Origin: Curvibacter sp.
GTDB taxonomy: Bacteria; Pseudomonadota; Gammaproteobacteria; Burkholderiales; Burkholderiaceae_C
Length of the DNA: 64,000 nucleotides
Direction: 5' to 3'
NCBI GenBank assembly: GCA_020248905.1
Contig: JADCGR010000040.1
Location: 62,001-126,000, forward strand
In this document: piece after piece, positions 37,700-47,016 of the stretch
How positions within the stretch are numbered: the first letter of the stretch is position 1
Layout: every line of letters begins with the position of its first letter
Translations under genes and position numbers: made by a program
Notes under the pieces: generated by a model
Database searches by the model: none
The model's input: the letters and a program-made list of their open reading frames with translations, nothing else
Told to the model about the DNA's origin: nothing

Positions 37700-39084
37700 T
37701 GAGTAATGAACTGATTGCCAGCGGCGCAGCGAGCGGTCGTCAGCGAGGGGCGGCCGGAGCGCAGGAACCGGAACGCACCTTGAGGGTACGTGAGGATTCC
37801 GAGCACCGCCCAACCCTCGATCACGATCGCGCAGTAGCCGCACTGAAATTCATCACGTGCGGCTCGGTTGACGATGGCAAAAGCACACTCATCGGGCGCT
37901 TGCTGGTCGATACCCGGGCCGTGCTGCAAGACCACTTGGCGGGCGTTCAGCGCCAGGGCCAGACGGACCTGGCGCTGCTGACCGACGGGCTGTCGGCCGA
38001 GCGCGAACAGGGCATCACCATCGACGTGGCCTACCGCTACTTCAGTACCGAGACGCGCAAGTTCATCATCGGCGACGCCCCCGGTCACGAGCAGTACACC
38101 CGCAACATGGTCACGGCGGCATCGGCGGCAGACGCCGGCGTGGTGCTGGTCGACGCGACCAAGCTGGACTGGCGCAAGCCGGACCTGAGCCTGCTGCCGC
38201 AGACGCGTCGCCACAGCCTGCTGCTGCAACTGCTGCGCGTGCCCTCCCTGGTTTTCGCCGTGAACAAACTTGATGCCGTAGACGACGCGGCACTCGCCTT
38301 CCGTCATATCCGCGATGCACTGTACGACTTCGCAAGAAGTGCCGGCCTGACGGTGGCGGCGACGGTGCCCGTTTCCGCCCTGCAAGGCTGGAACGTGGTG
38401 GATGCCGCGCAGGCGGGCTGGTGTGGCTATGCCGGCCCCACGCTGCTGCAGACCCTGGAGGCGCTGCCGACCACGGCGTCCGATACCGGACTGCCGCTAG
38501 CCTTTCCTGTGCAGTGGGTCGAGAAGTTTTCTTCGTCGAGCGACACCCGCCAGGGCCGGCGCGTCTTCTGGGGGCGCGTGGCCGCCGGCGAAGCGCGGGT
38601 CGGTGACAGCGTGACGGTATTTCCCAGTGGCCAGACCGCCACCGTCGCCCAGGTGCTCGACCACGCGCGCCGGCCCGCCCCTGTCGCAGCGGGCCACAGC
38701 GCGGGCATCGTGCTCGACCGCGAGGTCGATGTCTCGCGCGGTGACTGGCTGCTCGCGCCCAACCAGGGTCTGGGTAGCCGCGAACTGCAGGCCACGGTAG
38801 CGTGGATGGATGACGAGCCGCTGGTGGCCGGGCGCAGCTACTGGGCCCTGCATGGTCATCGCTGGGTCAAGGCCCGTGTCAAGCGCATCGTGCACCGCCT
38901 CAACATCCATACCCTGGCCGAGGAAGAGGCTGTGCAACTGGAGCCCAATGCCATCGGCCACCTCGAACTTACTCTGCAGGAGCCGCTGGCGATCCGGCCT
39001 TTTGCCCAGGCGCGGACGCTGGGTTCGTTGATTCTGGTCGACACAGCCACCCATCACACCGCCGGAGCCTTGTTGGCGCACTGA
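37699..39084 (+). CDS. cysN: Sulfate adenylyltransferase GTPase subunit
   Basis: GTPase that drives ATP sulfurylase, 461 residues. G1 is GSVDDGKST at about 55-63, G3 DAPGHEQYTRNM, G4 NKLD. There is a 45-residue N-terminal extension before the G domain. There is no C-terminal APS kinase (CysC) fusion, unlike NodQ-type proteins. ATG 37699 overlaps the cysD stop. Confidence 0.95.
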   Translation: MSNELIASGAASGRQRGAAGAQEPERTLRVREDSEHRPTLDHDRAVAALKFITCGSVDDGKSTLIGRLLVDTRAVLQDHLAGVQRQGQTDLALLTDGLSAEREQGITIDVAYRYFSTETRKFIIGDAPGHEQYTRNMVTAASAADAGVVLVDATKLDWRKPDLSLLPQTRRHSLLLQLLRVPSLVFAVNKLDAVDDAALAFRHIRDALYDFARSAGLTVAATVPVSALQGWNVVDAAQAGWCGYAGPTLLQTLEALPTTASDTGLPLAFPVQWVEKFSSSSDTRQGRRVFWGRVAAGEARVGDSVTVFPSGQTATVAQVLDHARRPAPVAAGHSAGIVLDREVDVSRGDWLLAPNQGLGSRELQATVAWMDDEPLVAGRSYWALHGHRWVKARVKRIVHRLNIHTLAEEEAVQLEPNAIGHLELTLQEPLAIRPFAQARTLGSLILVDTATHHTAGALLAH

Positions 39085-39198
39085 GGCGCTGACCGGCTTG
39101 ATCCGACGCAACAACCCTGGCCGGGTGCGGGTCGAGAAACCCGCATCGGGCCAAATGCCAATAAAATCGAGGGTTCTTACCTATCTCCAGAAACAACA

Positions 39199-39528
39199 AT
39201 GACCCACGTTGTCACTGAATCCTGCATCCGCTGCAAATACACCGACTGCGTTGATGTTTGCCCTGTCGACTGCTTCCGCGAAGGTCCAAACTTCCTGACC
39301 ATCGATCCGGATGAGTGCATCGACTGCGCGGTCTGCATCCCGGAATGCCCGGTAAATGCCATCTACGCCGAAGAGGATGTGCCGGCGGACCAGCAGCACA
39401 TGACCGCCCTCAACGCCGAGCTCGCCCGCCTGCCCGGCTGGAAGAGCATCACCAAACGCAAAGCCTCCCTGCCCGACGCGGACGAGTGGAAGGACAAGAC
39501 CGGCAAGCTCAAAGAGCTGATTCGATAA
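39199..39528 (+). CDS. fdxA: 7Fe ferredoxin ([3Fe-4S][4Fe-4S])
   Basis: A 109-residue ferredoxin. The cysteine spacing matches the Azotobacter FdI type: Cys9, 17 and 50 for the 3Fe cluster, Cys21, 40, 43 and 46 for the 4Fe cluster. The C-terminal extension ends in LKELIR. A 7-bp hairpin (39126-39145) lies in the gap after cysN. It abuts the ferredoxin reductase gene with no gap. Confidence 0.95.
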   Translation: MTHVVTESCIRCKYTDCVDVCPVDCFREGPNFLTIDPDECIDCAVCIPECPVNAIYAEEDVPADQQHMTALNAELARLPGWKSITKRKASLPDADEWKDKTGKLKELIR

Positions 39529-40632
39529 ATGGAAGTCAAAACCAGTCCTGCTGTGATCCAGACCGCCCAGGCGCATGAAGGCCCGATCGAGACGGATGCC
39601 GTCATCATAGGTGCCGGCCCCGTCGGCCTGTTCCAGGTCTTTGAACTTGGCCTGCTCGAGATCAAGGCGCACGTGATCGACTCGCTCGCCTACCCCGGCG
39701 GCCAGCCCATCGAGCTCTACCCCGACAAGCCCATCTACGATATCCCGGCCATTCCGGTGTGCACCGGCAAGGAACTCACCGACGCTCTGCTCAGGCAGAT
39801 CGGGCCTTTCGGCGCTACTTTCCACCTGGGCCAGACGGTCACCGTCGTGCAAAAGCGCGAGGACGGCCGTTTCCTTGTGGAAACCAGCAAGAGCACGCGG
39901 TTCCTGACCAAGACCATCTTCATTGCCGCCGGCGTGGGCGCCTTCGAGCCGCGTACGCTCAAGGTTGACGGGCTGGAGAAGTTCGATGGCTCGCAGCTGT
40001 TCTACCGCGTGAAAAACCCGGCCGAGTTCGCCGGCAAGAACCTGCTCATTGTGGGCGGCGGCGACTCAGCCTTGGACTGGACGCTCAACTTCACGACGCA
40101 AGGCCCGAACAAGGCCGAGAGCGTGATCCTGGTGCACCGCCGCGATGGCTTCAAGGCCGCTCCTGCGAGTGTGGCCAAGATGAAGGAACTGTGCGACGCC
40201 CACGAGATGCAGTTCGTCGTGGGCCAGGTCACGGGCTACGAAGAGAAAGACGGCAAGCTCACGGGCGCCAAGGTCACGGGCGGCGACGGCGTGACCCGCG
40301 TGGTCCCGCTCGACGTGCTGCTGGTCTTCTTCGGACTGTCTCCGAAACTGGGACCGATCGCCGAGTGGGGTCTGGACATCGAACGCAAGCAGCTGGTGGT
40401 GGACACGGAGAAGTTCTCCACCAGCGTGCCCGGCATCTTTGCCGTGGGCGACATCAACACCTACCCGGGCAAGAAGAAACTCATCCTGTCGGGCTTTCAC
40501 GAGTGCGCGCTGGCCGCCTTTGCCGCAGCGGCCATCGTCTTCCCTGAAAAAGGCAAGATCCACCTGCAGTACACGACCACCAGTCCGAAGCTGCACAAGG
40601 TGCTGGGCGTGGAATCGCCAGTTTTCGACTGA
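39529..40632 (+). CDS. Ferredoxin-NADP reductase, thioredoxin-reductase-like type
   Basis: FAD/NADPH protein of 367 residues. The FAD motif is [18 protein letters not shown], with [10 protein letters not shown]; the NADPH motif is [13 protein letters not shown], and the C-terminal FAD block [21 protein letters not shown]. It lacks the CxxC of thioredoxin reductase, as expected for this FNR class. Its position directly after fdxA and the cysN operon makes an NADPH-FNR-ferredoxin-CysI electron route plausible (inference). Confidence 0.92.
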   Translation: MEVKTSPAVIQTAQAHEGPIETDAVIIGAGPVGLFQVFELGLLEIKAHVIDSLAYPGGQPIELYPDKPIYDIPAIPVCTGKELTDALLRQIGPFGATFHLGQTVTVVQKREDGRFLVETSKSTRFLTKTIFIAAGVGAFEPRTLKVDGLEKFDGSQLFYRVKNPAEFAGKNLLIVGGGDSALDWTLNFTTQGPNKAESVILVHRRDGFKAAPASVAKMKELCDAHEMQFVVGQVTGYEEKDGKLTGAKVTGGDGVTRVVPLDVLLVFFGLSPKLGPIAEWGLDIERKQLVVDTEKFSTSVPGIFAVGDINTYPGKKKLILSGFHECALAAFAAAAIVFPEKGKIHLQYTTTSPKLHKVLGVESPVFD

Positions 40633-40768
40633 GAACGGCTACTGCAAGGGCCGCTGCCGGCGTTGCGCGGGCTTGCCGTGCTTATCAGCACTGTCTGCGC
40701 CCGCGGGCCTAGGCACCGGCCTTCTCGCTACGCCGTACAATTCGCTCGTGCCCATCCGGGCTCATTTT

Positions 40769-40852
40769 GCTAGGGGTGTTGACGTGGCAGCTGCCGCGTC
40801 GACTGAGAAAGTCCCTTTGAACCTGATGGGGGTAATGCTCACGCAGGGAAGC
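40769..40852 (+). ncRNA. TPP (THI-box) riboswitch
   Basis: Conserved thiamine-pyrophosphate aptamer on the plus strand. It has the AGGGGTG 5' segment, CTGAGA at 40803-40808, CCCTTTGAACCTGAT at 40813-40827, GGGTAATGC at 40830-40838 and a GCAGGGAAGC 3' end closing helix P1. A GC-rich hairpin (40861-40879) follows without a T-run. A TACAAT -10-like box is at 40736-40741. No same-strand gene follows until thiO at 41793; thiD, on the opposite strand, lies between. Confidence 0.95.
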
Positions 40853-40924
40853 AGGCCAAAGCACCCGGTCCCGGGATGCGGCCCCTCCCCTCCGAGCTGT
40901 ATCAAGATGAACGGTGTATCTGTG

Positions 40925-41767
40925 TCAGCTCAGAAGCTGCATGGCGATCGGCGCGTGACCGTGGTTCAGCGGCCCGTGGCCATGGCCGGTGCGCACCCGC
41001 GCCCCGGCGGCGATGGCGTCCAAGATATAGGCGCGTGCCCGTCCCACGGCATCTTCGAGTCCGTGGCCCAGCGCCAGCTGTGCCGCGATGGCCGAGGACA
41101 GGGTGCAGCCCGTGCCATGCACATTTCTGCTGGCGATGCGTGGCGAGGCAAGGCGCACGGGCGTGCGTGCAGGCTGGAGCAACACGTCCACCACTTCATC
41201 GCCCGCAAGGTGTCCCCCCTTGAGCAAGACGTTGTTGGCGCCCAGAGCCAGCAGCTCGCCCGCAGCGTCTTCAAGCGCGGGGATGCCCTCGATCGGATGC
41301 CGAAGCAGCAGCTCGGCCTCGTCCAGATTGGGCGTGATCACGGTCGCCAGGGGGAAGAGCTCTTCAACCAGCACACTCACCGTCTCTTGCGCAATCAGAC
41401 GGTCGCCACTGGTCGCCACCATCACCGGGTCGAGCACCACGTGCGGCAGTTTGTACTTGCGGATCGCATGCGCCACCACGCGCACGATCTCAGGCGCGTG
41501 CAGCATGCCGATCTTCACCGCGTCGGCGCCGATGTCCTGCAACACGGCGTCAAGCTGCGCGGCCAGGAACTCCGGCGGAACGCCATGGATACCGCGCACG
41601 CCCTCGGTGTTCTGTGCGGTCAGCGCAGTGATGGCCGTCGTACCGTAGCAGCCCAGCGCGCTGAAGGTCTTGAGATCGGCCTGAATACCCGCGCCGCCGC
41701 CGCTGTCGGAACCCGCGATGGAAAGGACGCGCGGATAGTGCCTGTCGTTCGTCGTGATCGTGCTCAT
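40925..41767 (-). CDS. thiD: Hydroxymethylpyrimidine/phosphomethylpyrimidine kinase
   Basis: Phosphorylates HMP twice to HMP-PP for thiamine synthesis. 280 residues from ATG 41767; the open frame extends 79 codons upstream into thiO antisense and is not used. Motifs: SIAGSDSGGGAGIQADLKTF at the N-terminus, DPVMVATSGDRL, NVHGTGCTLSSAIAAQLA. It is oriented opposite to both the riboswitch upstream and thiO downstream; the gap to thiO is only 25 bp. Confidence 0.94.
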   Translation of the reverse strand: MSTITTNDRHYPRVLSIAGSDSGGGAGIQADLKTFSALGCYGTTAITALTAQNTEGVRGIHGVPPEFLAAQLDAVLQDIGADAVKIGMLHAPEIVRVVAHAIRKYKLPHVVLDPVMVATSGDRLIAQETVSVLVEELFPLATVITPNLDEAELLLRHPIEGIPALEDAAGELLALGANNVLLKGGHLAGDEVVDVLLQPARTPVRLASPRIASRNVHGTGCTLSSAIAAQLALGHGLEDAVGRARAYILDAIAAGARVRTGHGHGPLNHGHAPIAMQLLS

Positions 41768-41792
41768 GGCGGGAATTATCAGATCAATTGAC

Positions 41793-42902
41793 ATGCCCTC
41801 CATGACCAACCGTCCTTCTTCCGTGGTGCTTGGCGCCGGTCTCATGGGCCGCCTGTTGGCCTGGCAGCTGGCGCGCGCGGGGTATCGCGTCACGGTATAT
41901 GAGGCCGGTACCGCTGATGCACAGACCTCGCCCGCTCGCGTGGCGGCCGCGATGCTGGCACCGCTGGCCGAATCCGCCATCACCGAGCCCAGCGTGGTCG
42001 GCATGGGACGCTATGCCCTCACGCGCTGGCCCGAGCTGATCGCGCAGCTCTCGCAGCCGGTGTTCTTCCAGCAGGAAGGCACGCTCATACTCTGGCACAG
42101 GCAGGACGCGGCCGAGGCGCAGCGCTTCGCCAGTCTGCTGCGCAACACGCAGGAGCGCGTACCGGGCCTGCCGCGTCTGCAAACGCTGGATGGCGCAGGC
42201 GTGCGGGCCCTCGAGCCCTCGCTGGAGAACCGCTACAGCCAGGGCCTTTACCTGCCCGGTGAGGGCCAGCTCGACAACCGTCAGCTGTTGTCTGCGCTGC
42301 TGCACGAACTGCAGGTGCTTGAGGTTCAGATCCAATGGAACAGCCCGCGGGCGCCCGGGGATTTCCAGCCCGGCGCCCGCGCAGAGCCCCAGCAACCGGA
42401 TTGGGTCTTCGACTGCCGCGGCCTGGGCGCCAACGCGCAATGGGGCACGCTACGCGGCGTGCGCGGCGAGGTGGCGCGCATCCACGCACCGGACGTGTCG
42501 CTGAGCCGTCCCACACGTCTGATCCACCCGCGCTACCCCATCTACATCGCGCCAAAGCCAGGCCATCTTTTCGTCATTGGCGCTACCGAGATCGAGAGCG
42601 GCGATCTGTCGCCCCCCAGCGTACGCTCCACCCTGGAGCTGCTGAGTGCCGCCTACGCCGTGCATCCGGGCTTTGGCGAGGGACGCATCGTGGAAATCGC
42701 CACGCAATGCCGCCCCACCCTGCCCGACAACCTGCCCGCCATCCGCAGGCTGGGCCCGCGCACGCTGCAGATCAACGGCCTGTACCGTCACGGCTTCATG
42801 ATCTCGCCGGCCCTGCTCGATGTGGTGCTGGAGCTGGTGCAGGAGCAGCGCAGCACGCTGGCCGGCCGACTGGACCTGAAGCTTGAGGAAGCGGCTGCAT
42901 GA
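41793..42902 (+). CDS. thiO: Glycine oxidase ThiO
   Basis: FAD-dependent oxidase that supplies dehydroglycine for the thiazole, 369 residues. The FAD motif is VVLGAGLMGRLLAWQLARAG; later LYLPGEGQLDNRQLL and NGLYRHGFMISPALL. ATG at 41793 is chosen (41802 also possible); the frame extends upstream to GTG 41754, overlapping thiD. The stop overlaps thiS (ATGA). First gene of thiOSGE. Confidence 0.92.
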   Translation: MPSMTNRPSSVVLGAGLMGRLLAWQLARAGYRVTVYEAGTADAQTSPARVAAAMLAPLAESAITEPSVVGMGRYALTRWPELIAQLSQPVFFQQEGTLILWHRQDAAEAQRFASLLRNTQERVPGLPRLQTLDGAGVRALEPSLENRYSQGLYLPGEGQLDNRQLLSALLHELQVLEVQIQWNSPRAPGDFQPGARAEPQQPDWVFDCRGLGANAQWGTLRGVRGEVARIHAPDVSLSRPTRLIHPRYPIYIAPKPGHLFVIGATEIESGDLSPPSVRSTLELLSAAYAVHPGFGEGRIVEIATQCRPTLPDNLPAIRRLGPRTLQINGLYRHGFMISPALLDVVLELVQEQRSTLAGRLDLKLEEAAA

Positions 42903-43096
42903 AGGTCATCATCAACTGCCACGAGCACGAACTCCCGGCCGGCGCCACGGTGGCCGACGCCGTCGCGGCGATCGCGGCCAGGCCACCCTTTGCTGCGGCC
43001 GTGAACACGCAGTTCGTCCCGAAGACGCATTACGCACTGCACGCCTTGCACGAAGGCGATCGCATCGAAATCATCTCTCCCGTCACCGGCGGATAA
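42899..43096 (+). CDS. thiS: Sulfur carrier protein ThiS
   Basis: A 65-residue ubiquitin-like sulfur carrier that ends in the required Gly-Gly (SPVTGG). C-terminal thiocarboxylate donates sulfur to the thiazole made by ThiG. Overlaps thiO by 4 bp and is 3 bp before thiG. Confidence 0.95.
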   Translation: MKVIINCHEHELPAGATVADAVAAIAARPPFAAAVNTQFVPKTHYALHALHEGDRIEIISPVTGG

Positions 43097-43099
43097 GCC

Positions 43100-43897
43100 A
43101 TGTCGAATACTTCTGACCCTCTGACCCTCTACGGCGAAACCTTCCAAAGTCGCCTGCTGCTGGGCACCTCGCGTTACCCCTCGCCGGCGGTGCTCGAAGG
43201 CGCGGTGCAGCGCGCGCAACCTGCCATGCTCACCGCCTCGCTGCGCCGCCAGGGCGCTGTGCCACATGAGAGCAGCAACCGGTTCTGGGAGCTGCTCAAG
43301 AAGCTGAACGTGCCCGTGCTGCCCAACACCGCAGGCTGCCACAGCGTACAGGAGGTCATCACGACGGCGCAGATGGCGCGCGAGGTCTTCGAGACGTCGT
43401 GGATCAAGCTCGAGCTCATCGGCGACGATTACACGCTGCAGCCGGATACGCTCAATCTGGTCCAGACGGCCGAGCGGCTGATCAGGGACGGCTTCAAGGT
43501 GCTGCCCTATTGCACCGAAGACCTTGTGCTCTGCCAGCGCCTGGTCGACGCGGGATGCCAGGCCGTCATGCCATGGGCCGCGCCCATCGGCACGGGCAAG
43601 GGCCCGGTCAATCCCTACGCCATGCGCATGCTGCGCGAGCGCCTGGAGGTACCGCTCATCGTCGATGCGGGCCTGGGCCGCCCCTCGCACGCCTGCACAG
43701 TGATGGAGTGGGGTTACGACGCCGTGCTGCTCAACACCGCGGTCGCCCTGGCGCAGGACCCGGTCGCCATGGCCGGCGCCTTTGCCGATGCGACTCGGGC
43801 CGGCCGCGCGGCCCGGCAGTCCGGTGCCATGACGGAGCAGGACGCCGCCCAACCGTCCACGCCGTTGCTGGGCACACCGTTCTGGCATCACGAATAA
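43100..43897 (+). CDS. thiG: Thiazole synthase ThiG
   Basis: TIM-barrel thiazole synthase of 265 residues. The Schiff-base lysine is Lys103 in WIKLELIGDD. Phosphate-binding and late blocks include AAPIGTGKGPVNPYAM and VDAGLGRPSHA. It combines DXP, ThiS thiocarboxylate and the ThiO product. Confidence 0.95.
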   Translation: MSNTSDPLTLYGETFQSRLLLGTSRYPSPAVLEGAVQRAQPAMLTASLRRQGAVPHESSNRFWELLKKLNVPVLPNTAGCHSVQEVITTAQMAREVFETSWIKLELIGDDYTLQPDTLNLVQTAERLIRDGFKVLPYCTEDLVLCQRLVDAGCQAVMPWAAPIGTGKGPVNPYAMRMLRERLEVPLIVDAGLGRPSHACTVMEWGYDAVLLNTAVALAQDPVAMAGAFADATRAGRAARQSGAMTEQDAAQPSTPLLGTPFWHHE

Positions 43898-43899
43898 CA

Positions 43900-43935
43900 C
43901 CCCCAGGCTGCGTTCCCTTCGTTCACTGCATGCCC
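43900..43935 (+). repeat. Dispersed intergenic repeat, copy A
   Basis: CCCCAGGCTGCG followed by TTCCCTTCGTTCACTGC, immediately after thiG. A close copy lies on the minus strand at 61931-61964, right after zipA. Both copies follow a stop codon in the direction of transcription. Confidence 0.5.
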
Positions 43936-44040
43936 CGCACCTGCGCCAAAGGCCCAGCCAAGCTGGACTCACGGCGTTTCCCGGTTTGGGCCACCTGCCT
44001 CTGGCGCCACAATCGCTTTTGGCTACCCCAGGCAAAGATC

Positions 44041-44946
44041 ATGACTCCTCTCACCCCCAACGCGCAGGCCATCGTAGCCGCGCACCCGCAGCTGGCCCTG
44101 GCCGTCAACGGCCCACCAGCCCTGCACTACACGCGCGACGATCCGGTCTATCGCGACGCCAAGCAGGCCTGTCTGGCGCTGGGCTTCATAGAGATCGATG
44201 CCGAGTGCGTGGCCCGAGCGTGGCAGGCCCAGGTGCAGCGCACGGGCCGCTTCGATGCAGCGCAGTGGCCCGACGAGCCCGCCGATTTTGGTCTACCGCC
44301 CTGGCCGCGTGAGTTGGCGTTTCCGGCCTGCCCCAAGGCGCTGGGCCTGTACGCCGTGCTGCCCTCGGCCGAATGGGTGGGCCGCATGGCCCGTACCGGG
44401 GTGCCCACAGTGCAGTTGCGCTTCAAGTCTGACGACCCCGAAGCGGTGCAACGCGAGGTCCAGGCGGCGGTACAGGCCGTGCGCGGCACCCTTTCCCTGC
44501 TCTTCATCAACGACCACTGGCGAGCTGCCATTGCCGCAGGCGCCTACGGCGTGCACCTGGGGCAGGAGGACCTGGAGGTGGCCGACCTTGCGGCGATCCG
44601 GCAGGCAGGCCTGCGTCTGGGCCTGTCCAGCCACGGCTACGCGGAAATGGAGCGCGCGGACCGTGTGAGCCCGAGTTACATCGCCATGGGCGCGGTCTAT
44701 TCCACCACGCTCAAGCGCATGGCCACCGCCCCCCAGGGGCCGCGCCGGCTGGGGGCTTATGCGCGCCTGATGCGTGACTACCCGCTGGTGGCCATCGGCG
44801 GCATCGATGCCGACAGGCTGCCGCAGGTGATGGCCAGCGGCGTCGGTTCCGTCGCCTTGGTGAGGGCGCTGATTGCAGCGGAGCAGCCGGAACAGGCCGC
44901 CGCAAAACTGCAGGCCCAGATCGATTCCCTGCTGACGGTCGCTTGA
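44041..44946 (+). CDS. thiE: Thiamine-phosphate synthase ThiE with N-terminal extension
   Basis: Joins HMP-PP and thiazole phosphate to thiamine phosphate. 301 residues, about 90 longer than usual ThiE. The catalytic part starts near residue 100 (LGLYAVLPSAEWV) and has QLRFKSDD, LFINDHWRAAIAAGAYGVHL, SSHGYAEMERA and VAIGGIDADRLPQV. The first about 95 residues are not recognised. The open frame runs far upstream through thiG antisense frame space, but ATG 44041 is the sensible start. Separated from thiG by 143 bp. Confidence 0.92.
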   Translation: MTPLTPNAQAIVAAHPQLALAVNGPPALHYTRDDPVYRDAKQACLALGFIEIDAECVARAWQAQVQRTGRFDAAQWPDEPADFGLPPWPRELAFPACPKALGLYAVLPSAEWVGRMARTGVPTVQLRFKSDDPEAVQREVQAAVQAVRGTLSLLFINDHWRAAIAAGAYGVHLGQEDLEVADLAAIRQAGLRLGLSSHGYAEMERADRVSPSYIAMGAVYSTTLKRMATAPQGPRRLGAYARLMRDYPLVAIGGIDADRLPQVMASGVGSVALVRALIAAEQPEQAAAKLQAQIDSLLTVA

Positions 44947-45036
44947 GGGAACATCCGCGCGGGCAAGCGCATGTCAGGTGCTAGCGATGCGACGCCCGAC
45001 GTCGGCCATGCGGGTGGCGGCGCGTCACCGGGACAG

Positions 45037-46899
45037 TCAAGCCGGCCCGCTAGCCAACTGGACGCGGTTACGGCCCGCCTCCTTGGCCTGGTAAAGCGCC
45101 CGGTCGGCCCGGGAGAGCACGGCGTCGGCGGAAAGATCCTCGCGCCCGATGGCCGCGAGACCGATGCTGACCGTGGCCGAGACCGACTGCTTGCCCAGCA
45201 CCAGGGGCTGGCTCGCGAGCTTGTCGCAGATGCGCTGGGCAACGGCGTATGCGGCGTCAGTGCTGCTGCCCGGCAGGATGAGCGCGAACTCCTCGCCTCC
45301 GACACGACCGGCAGTATCGGTGATGCGCAGCTCGTGCCGCAGCAGGTTGGCAAAGTAGCGCAGCAGGCTGTCCCCAGCCGCATGGCCATACTGGTCATTC
45401 ACGCGCTTGAAGTGATCCAGGTCGAGCATGAGAACGCAGGCCTCGCGTGTGGTCTGACGCCGCACGCGCTCAAGCTCGTCCTCCAGCCGCTGCATGAATT
45501 GCCGGCGGTTGGCCAGCCCGGTCAGGGCATCGGTACTGGCCAGCCCGCGCAACTCGGTCTCGAGCAGCTTGCGCTCGGTGATATCAATGCGACTGCCGAC
45601 GATGTAGCCCAGCGGCGTACGGTGCTCGCTGACCTGCAGCCACCGCCCGTCGGCGATCTCGACTTCGTGGGACAGACCGTCGCAGAGCCGGTGCTCCTGC
45701 AGGCGCACGGCCAGCCACTCTTCCTGACGGCCCTCGGCCTGCGGGAAAAGCCCCAGCCGCAGGCCCTCACGGATGATTTCCTCGAAGGTCGTGCCGGGGA
45801 CGAGGGAGGACTCCATGCTCGAGAAAAGACGCCGGTGGGCCCGGTTACAGGTCACGAAGCGGTCTTGCGCGTCGTAGATGACCATTCCGGCCGAGATGCT
45901 GTCGATGGCTTCCTGAAGCAGGCGATGTGCCTGCAAGGCCTCCTCCCGGACACGCTCTCGCTCCCGGCCTGCACGCAAAGACTGCCAGAGCGTGAAAGCC
46001 AGGGCCAGTGTCGTCAGCCCTGCGCCGACCGCCACGATCAGCGCGTTTCGACGCCACTCGGAAAGTGCATCCTCCTCGGCCAGACCCAAGGCGATGTAGA
46101 AGGGATGGGACTCAAGCCGGCGGAACGCGTATATCCTCCACTCGACATCGCTGCTTGCCTGGAACCGGTCGCGGCCTCTCGACTCGCCGGCATCGATGCG
46201 CCGCTGGATCGGATTGTTCACGGGTCGGTTCAGCTCCGCCTCGATCAGCGGCTTGCGAAAGATCAACCGGTGATCGACGCTGTTGCGCAGAAAAATCTCG
46301 CTACGTTCAGGGAGTTGCAGTTTGTCAAGTTCGTCGGCCAGGCGATCCAGCCAGATCGCCGCAGAGAAGACCGCCAGCAGCCGCCCCTGCGCATCTCGCA
46401 GCGCCATGAAGAGACTGTTCGTCAGACGGCCCGACACTGCACCCCTGATCGCCTCCGTATGGGCGTACTGCAGGCTCGGGTCGTCGCGTAGCTGCTGGAA
46501 GGCGGCACGCGAGGCGATCGAGGGCGCGACCTGGGAGCCGACCGGCGTGGACGTGCTGTAGAGCAAGACGCCGTTGGCATCCCAGATGTTATAGGAGCCA
46601 AGCTCGGGGAATTCCTTGAGGTAGCCGCGCAGCAAGGCCTCGACAGGTTTTCGTGAGCTGGCGACGGCGCGCTGGTTCAGCGCTGAGCTGGGTACGCTTT
46701 GAGAGATCTGTCGCAGGTCCGATTGGGCGCGCCGCATGGCGGCGCTCACCTGGGTCTGCAGGGCCTGGACAAGGTCTTCGGCGTGGTCAAGGGAGCGCTC
46801 GATGGCCGCGTCATAGCTCTGCTTGAGCAGCCAGGCCAACATCAGCAAGATGGCCAGCCACATCAGCGCCAGCGAGGAAAGCAGCGATCGACGATTCAT
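45037..46899 (-). CDS. Membrane diguanylate cyclase (Cache-like sensor, PAS, GGDEF)
   Basis: Makes c-di-GMP. 620 residues: transmembrane helix at about 7-26, periplasmic Cache-like sensor to about 280, second helix at about 286-308, a PAS domain at about 325-455, then GGDEF. The active site is GGEEF at 534-538, preceded by an RxxD inhibitory site (RITD) with correct spacing. Metal motif LMLDLDHFKRVNDQYGHAAGD is present. Convergent with thiE. Confidence 0.93.
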   Translation of the reverse strand: MNRRSLLSSLALMWLAILLMLAWLLKQSYDAAIERSLDHAEDLVQALQTQVSAAMRRAQSDLRQISQSVPSSALNQRAVASSRKPVEALLRGYLKEFPELGSYNIWDANGVLLYSTSTPVGSQVAPSIASRAAFQQLRDDPSLQYAHTEAIRGAVSGRLTNSLFMALRDAQGRLLAVFSAAIWLDRLADELDKLQLPERSEIFLRNSVDHRLIFRKPLIEAELNRPVNNPIQRRIDAGESRGRDRFQASSDVEWRIYAFRRLESHPFYIALGLAEEDALSEWRRNALIVAVGAGLTTLALAFTLWQSLRAGRERERVREEALQAHRLLQEAIDSISAGMVIYDAQDRFVTCNRAHRRLFSSMESSLVPGTTFEEIIREGLRLGLFPQAEGRQEEWLAVRLQEHRLCDGLSHEVEIADGRWLQVSEHRTPLGYIVGSRIDITERKLLETELRGLASTDALTGLANRRQFMQRLEDELERVRRQTTREACVLMLDLDHFKRVNDQYGHAAGDSLLRYFANLLRHELRITDTAGRVGGEEFALILPGSSTDAAYAVAQRICDKLASQPLVLGKQSVSATVSIGLAAIGREDLSADAVLSRADRALYQAKEAGRNRVQLASGPA

Positions 46900-47016
46900 G
46901 TTTGTATTGCAACGACGCCCACCAGGGCCCGTTTACAAGTTGACCGTCAGACTGCAAACTGGCTCGCGCGAGAATACCAAATCCCCATCATCTGACCCGC
47001 CGGGTTGACCCCGGGG

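Noticed and set aside
40439-41791. Plus-strand frame running from the ferredoxin reductase gene through the riboswitch and thiD
   Set aside because: Considered as a riboswitch-controlled protein, but it crosses the aptamer itself and its translation is only the shadow of fpr and thiD.
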